DNA of 35,824 nt, taken from assembly GCA_004211975.1 (NCBI GenBank), contig RXIK01000116.1, positions 1 through 35,824 on the forward strand, written 5' to 3'. This stretch comes from Methanosarcinales archaeon (GTDB lineage: Archaea > Halobacteriota > Methanosarcinia > Methanosarcinales > Methanogasteraceae). This document shows, piece by piece, positions 33,008 to 35,824 of the stretch (its first letter is position 1; each line of letters begins with the position of its first letter). The translations under genes and the position numbers were made by a program. The notes under the pieces are model-generated. The model was given only the letters and a program-made list of their open reading frames with translations. It was not told the DNA's origin and did not search any database.

Positions 33008-33313
33008 ATGACGATAGAAGAACCTAAGCCTACTCAAGTCCAAATCGAAGGATTGAATCTCAGAAATATTTTCGATGATAAATTTATAGGCGCGCTGGAA
33101 AAAGCTATAGGAAGAACTCCGTATTATATCGCAGTACGACTCGTCGATTTCGATGATGATAAGAGCGAAATCATAAGTCTGTTTCATGGAAATAAAGAAA
33201 AATCAGATCAGAATCTCTTAAATATAGACGCATCAGATCCAGAAACACTTGATAAAGTGGTGAAAGCTGTCATAAAATATTATGGGGGATGTGAAGATGA
33301 TCACTCCGAATAA
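33008..33313 (+). CDS. unknown small protein, first gene of the MazF operon
   Basis: 101 residues, family not recognised. Soluble, mixed alpha/beta: FDDKFIGALEKAIGRTPYYI, then VRLVDFDDDKSEIISLFHG and a helical end (ETLDKVVKAVIKYYGGCEDD). Acidic overall. No DNA-binding motif. It overlaps the next gene by 17 bp, and that gene overlaps the MazF gene by 14 bp, so all three are translationally coupled. It might be an extra regulator or chaperone-like component of the TA module. A/T-rich like its neighbours. Confidence 0.65.
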   Translation: MTIEEPKPTQVQIEGLNLRNIFDDKFIGALEKAIGRTPYYIAVRLVDFDDDKSEIISLFHGNKEKSDQNLLNIDASDPETLDKVVKAVIKYYGGCEDDHSE

Positions 33314-33632
33314 TGTCAATGTCTCTGACCCTTATATGTCAGAGTTCGGCTTATATGGAAAAATTGAACCATTGTCTGATCCAAAACGTTTCATAGAGGG
33401 GTGGGCAAAGAATGTCTCTGGAAAAGAGCGACATAAAAGAGAGATACTTTTTGATGCAAATTTTTTAGCCAGAGAATTTGAAGATCTAAAAAATAAGAAT
33501 AAAATCCTTAACGAACGGCTTGAAAAAATAGAAGAAGAATTATCAAAAACGCACCTGATAGGAGTTCATAACCTCATGTTTTCTCATAATGTAATAGATG
33601 AAATATGGGATGAAGAAGATGACACCCTATAA
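33297..33632 (+). CDS. probable antitoxin of the MazF-like toxin
   Basis: About 111 residues from the ATG at 33297 (MITPNNVNVS), seven bases after GGGGGA; the track start is five residues earlier. N-terminal half polar, then KERHKREILFDANFLAREFE and a clear coiled coil (LKNKNKILNERLEKIEEEL), ending in an acidic DEIWDEEDDTL tail, a common antitoxin feature. Family not recognised; the antitoxin role is inferred only from its position directly before, and overlapping, the toxin. Confidence 0.6.
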   Translation: MITPNNVNVSDPYMSEFGLYGKIEPLSDPKRFIEGWAKNVSGKERHKREILFDANFLAREFEDLKNKNKILNERLEKIEEELSKTHLIGVHNLMFSHNVIDEIWDEEDDTL

Positions 33633-33978
33633 TTTAAATGTTGCTCAACGTGAAATTGTTTGGTTGGAATTTCCTTTTTCAGATTTATCCGATTCAAAAA
33701 CCAGACCTGGACTAATAGTGTCGAATAATTCATATAACAAAAATCATTCGGATGTTATTTGCTGCGCGATCACCAGCAAAAAGCGTGACGATTATTGTAT
33801 TGGAATTAACAACACAGATATTGAGATTGGAAAACGTTTTACAAAAAAAAGCCGAGTTAGATATGATTGGATTCTTAAAGTGGATAAAAAATTAATTAAA
33901 GGAAGGCATGGAACACTAAAAAAAGAAAAAAGCCGAGAAATAATTAATGCAATTCAAAAATTAATAAACATAGAATAA
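33619..33978 (+). CDS. MazF/PemK-family endoribonuclease toxin
   Basis: About 119 residues from the ATG at 33619 (MTPYNLNVAQ); the track start at 33598 lies inside the antitoxin. QREIVWLEFPFSDLSDSKTRPGLIVSNNSYN is the CcdB/PemK-like fold entry, with the family's R-P-x-L-V/I-V-x-N motif. ICCAITSKK follows as the next strand with the conserved Thr/Ser. Family members cleave mRNA at short sequence motifs. Overlaps the upstream gene by 14 bp. Last gene of a three-gene unit. Confidence 0.85.
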   Translation: MTPYNLNVAQREIVWLEFPFSDLSDSKTRPGLIVSNNSYNKNHSDVICCAITSKKRDDYCIGINNTDIEIGKRFTKKSRVRYDWILKVDKKLIKGRHGTLKKEKSREIINAIQKLINIE

Positions 33979-34270
33979 CAAAACAGTGTTACCAATTGAG
34001 TTGAGCCTGACCATAACCCACCCCCTAAAACCCTGATAATCATCCGATTCACACCAAACCCCCCATACACTCGAAAGTACAGTGATAGATTCCGAAGTCG
34101 CCAAACCCCGCCCTTAAGTATAGATCCAGCACATAGTGTTTTCACGTTCGGATAACCCTCAACAAGACAATTACACGGTTAAGTCATAAGTGAAACCATG
34201 CGGCGATTATGAGGAGGTTCTCTGCACCTTCACCAATTCCCGATTACCATCTCTTCTACCAGTTCTATTA

Positions 34271-34331
34271 ACCGCAGATGCACGCAGATACCCAACTAAC
34301 AAATCCACATTCATCTGCGTTTACCAGCGGT
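34271..34331. repeat. cgcagat-type inverted repeat
   Basis: ACCGCAGATGCACGCAGAT and, 23 bases later, ATCTGCGTTTACCAGCGGT form an imperfect inverted repeat (about 15 of 19 positions), a common style of intergenic repeat. Confidence 0.75.
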
Positions 34332-34535
34332 CCATTATATTTTCAACTGACCGAAAGAACTCTGCAAAACCGGTATCGAGAGGATGGATAGATTGTTACT
34401 CTGATGGAGATCAGGTTCACGGTCACGAAAGGTACTATAAGCCCGAGTTTTTCGCCATCAGTTCTGTCAACCGACTACAAATAATGTGATCGGAACCGAG
34501 AACACTTGCCCTACCAATCAAACACAGTCGTTCCA

Positions 34536-34720
34536 GTCCCGGATCTTTCGATCGGGCGATCCCAAAGTCCGGGTGCGCTTTCGGATGCCTCTGCCAGAAT
34601 CGCTCGTGCCGTCCAGAGACTCCGGTGCAGCGAGAAGGGGGGATTCTCGAGTATTTCGGAGTTTTGGGCGCCAGCCTGCCGCCGTCTGGGGCTGCTGTCT
34701 CGTGGCTGAGTGCGGTCTGA
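34536..34720. repeat. 374-bp repeat family, copy 3 (5' half only)
   Basis: Begins GTCCCGGATCTTTCGATCGG and keeps the strongly conserved TATTTCGGAGTTTTGGGCG core. Similarity to copies 1 and 2 stops after GAGTGCGGTCTG at about 34720, so it is truncated to ~185 bp. Confidence 0.8.
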
Positions 34721-34855
34721 TCTGTGCGCTGGATAGTGGGAAAGTCCAGACGTATGGTGAGCCCCTTGCAGCGGTTCTTACATATCCGAATCACGAGAGA
34801 CCCCCCCCCCAGATCGATTACGTTGATATGTTCCGCATCCGTACTTACACACTCA

Positions 34856-35353
34856 TCAGATCTCGTCTATCAACTCTAAAAATTTGATGTATTGTTCGCT
34901 ACCAATTCTCCAACCCTTTCTGATCATCTCACCCATTTTTTCTACGGATTCTTGCTTGCTTAACGAACCACGCCGTATTGCTTGAAATATCAGGTAGAAG
35001 GTCCCGTGCACATTCACATTACACATTTCACCGATTTCTCTTGCGATTCCATCATCGATGATGGCGACGCACCCATATTCGCTTGCCAGCGCCATAACAT
35101 CCATCTCTGCAGCGTGTATCTCGCTCTCAAAACCGGTAAACTTGCTGGCAGGATCCACAATTTTTATCGTGCCGCGTTTGATGCACTCTTCGATGATAAA
35201 TGAGTCTGCATCACCCCTTTGTTTTCCAACCGTGACAACTTCGTCAAATACCAGCCCCGGGATCAGTAAATCATCCCCGGTTTCCTCTATTATTGAGATG
35301 AGACCGACTTTAGCGAGATATATCAGCGGGGTGGAGTTGAGTACAACCGTCAT
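34856..35353 (-). CDS. DUF3368 PIN-like toxin
   Basis: 165 residues. VVLNSTPLIYLAKVGLI matches the DUF3368 entry motif (N/D-x-S/T-P-L-I-x-L), LLIPGLVFDEVV carries the next acidic residue, and MALASEYGCVAIIDDGIARE has the central D-D, together the PIN-domain ribonuclease arrangement. Encoded directly after a UPF0175 protein with a 4-bp overlap, a recurrent TA-like pair in archaea. RNase activity is expected from the family, not shown here. Confidence 0.85.
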   Translation of the reverse strand: MTVVLNSTPLIYLAKVGLISIIEETGDDLLIPGLVFDEVVTVGKQRGDADSFIIEECIKRGTIKIVDPASKFTGFESEIHAAEMDVMALASEYGCVAIIDDGIAREIGEMCNVNVHGTFYLIFQAIRRGSLSKQESVEKMGEMIRKGWRIGSEQYIKFLELIDEI

Positions 35354-35649
35354 TCTGTTGCTGCATTAAAATCCTTTTGGATGTCCCGTGTTGATATGTT
35401 CAGGGGGATATCTCTTTCTTTTAAGAGCTCCAGCATCGCTCTCTTTGATATTCCCGATATTTCCGCAGCTTTTCCCAGGGATACTTTTTTGTCCCGGAAA
35501 AGCCCGATAGCATAATCTTTCAACTCGTGTTCGATTCCAATATCGATAAGTTTTCTTACCAACGATGGCGTATCCATATATCGTATCTTTGAAAGCCGTT
35601 CAATTTTCATACGCATCTCCCCTGTTGGTTCTATTGATATTGCTTCCAT
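35350..35649 (-). CDS. UPF0175 family antitoxin (COG2886)
   Basis: About 99 residues from the ATG at 35649 (MEAISIEPTGEM); the track start at 35712 adds 21 residues that run into the group II intron 3' boundary. RYMDTPSLVRKLIDIGIEHELKDYAIGLF leads into a helix-turn-helix with KKVSLGKAAEISGISKRAMLELLKERDIPL, the UPF0175 signature. It binds DNA by its HTH and neutralises the PIN-like toxin next to it. Overlaps the toxin by four bases. It begins ~60 bp from the 3' end of the intron. Confidence 0.85.
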   Translation of the reverse strand: MEAISIEPTGEMRMKIERLSKIRYMDTPSLVRKLIDIGIEHELKDYAIGLFRDKKVSLGKAAEISGISKRAMLELLKERDIPLNISTRDIQKDFNAATE

Positions 35650-35709
35650 GTTTAATGAAATTGGGTTCTGTACGGATAACCTTTTGCACCTCGCTCCACT
35701 CAACTTTGT

Positions 35710-35824
35710 CAACTAAGAAGACGCGATTACTCGCGCCTTCTCGTCTAAGAACGGTGCGTGAAACTTTCACCTCACACCGCTCAAGCATTTTGTAACCCTT
35801 TCTGTCTTGGGCAGCAGTTCACAT
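35710..35824 (-). ncRNA. 3' end of a group II intron (domains V and VI), continuing beyond the window
   Basis: On the minus strand 35782-35749 reads GAGCGGTGTGAGGTGAAAGT then TTCACGCACCGTTC, 34 nt. This is the group II intron domain V: GAGC start, GAAA tetraloop, two-base CG bulge on the 3' side, GTTC end, lower stem GAGCGGTG/CACCGTTC. It is followed at once by a domain VI-like hairpin (35740-35717: GAAGGCGCGA, GTAA loop, TCGCGTCTTC). The intron 3' end should lie within a few bases after 35717. The body and reverse transcriptase would be to the right of the window. The 62-codon minus ORF (35600-35788) is this RNA, not a protein. Confidence 0.8.

Larger units (their letters stand above)
33979..34855. 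other. ~880-bp gene-free stretch with dispersed repeats
   Basis: Contains an inverted repeat of the ACCGCAGATGCACGCAGAT type (34271-34289 with 34313-34331, ATCTGCGTTTACCAGCGGT), a partial third copy of the 374-bp repeat (34536-34720), and a run of about 12 C near 34801, a likely slippage site. Short ORFs on both strands overlap these repeats and show no family features. Nothing else recognised. Confidence 0.6.

Noticed and set aside
32732-33187. 151-codon minus-strand ORF over the MazF operon promoter
   Set aside because: Runs through the 374-bp repeat, the operon promoter and the first TA gene; no coherent domain.
35600-35788. 62-codon minus-strand ORF at the right edge
   Set aside because: Its sequence is domain V/VI of the group II intron and 3' exon; not a protein.
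1-35824. CRISPR array, tRNA or rRNA genes
   Set aside because: No regularly spaced repeats were seen and no T-loop/anticodon arm arrangement was recognised in the gene gaps; a tRNAscan run would be decisive.

Overview
The window looks like part of a euryarchaeal genome from the methanogen/anaerobic alkane- or methane-oxidiser side (methanogenic Euryarchaeota, ANME-1 or Syntrophoarchaeum-like; inference). The support is an AtwA-type methyl-coenzyme M reductase component A2 ATPase, a monofunctional Ni-CO dehydrogenase (CooS), an archaeal L1-L10(P0)-L12(P1) ribosomal block with acidic P-protein tails, archaea-specific families (DUF424, DUF1786, COG1340 coiled coils), bifunctional archaeal GlmU-type enzymes, and TATA-like boxes in place of bacterial -35/-10 promoters.

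Layout. 1-2.4 kb: tail of a methyltransferase, an M20 amidohydrolase whose 5' end is broken by a 41-bp tandem duplication, a GNAT acetyltransferase and a pyrimidine-dimer glycosylase. 2.8-8.4 kb (+): a UDP-GlcNAc cluster, glmU-like / glmS / glmM / glmU, with two nucleotidyltransferase paralogues flanking the pathway genes. 8.8-10.7 kb (-): an A/T-rich two-gene cassette, an ABC-type AAA ATPase followed by a small protein with a PD-(D/E)xK-like motif. This is the best candidate here for an undescribed defence system. 11.0-14.3 kb (-): a tightly overlapping operon DUF424 - coiled coil - coiled coil - DUF1786 - 54-aa zinc ribbon; the last gene is absent from the ORF track as a start. 14.7-18.2 kb (-): cooS, a ParA/MinD-like ATPase, a CBS-pair protein and a 55-aa Cys-rich protein not in the ORF track. 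18.3-22.9 kb (-): a response regulator, an M24 peptidase, a MacB/LolD-like ATPase and atwA. 23.8-27.8 kb (+): trpA, ribosomal L1 (with a candidate autoregulatory hairpin in its leader), L10, L12 and an M42 aminopeptidase.

27.9-35.8 kb is an accessory, mobile-element-rich zone. It holds a decayed ISL3-family element with recognisable terminal inverted repeats. A 239-bp MITE with its own inverted repeats and a 10-bp target duplication has inserted into that element. The IS sits inside what looks like a RelE-type toxin gene, next to the surviving antitoxin. Three further toxin-antitoxin modules follow (RelBE-like; a three-gene MazF operon; UPF0175/DUF3368-PIN), along with a TauE/SafE permease, a membrane-protein pseudogene, three copies of an unknown repeat of about 374 bp, and, at the right edge on the minus strand, domains V and VI of a group II intron.

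No tRNA, rRNA or CRISPR array was recognised. All family assignments come from reading the translations; no database search was run.
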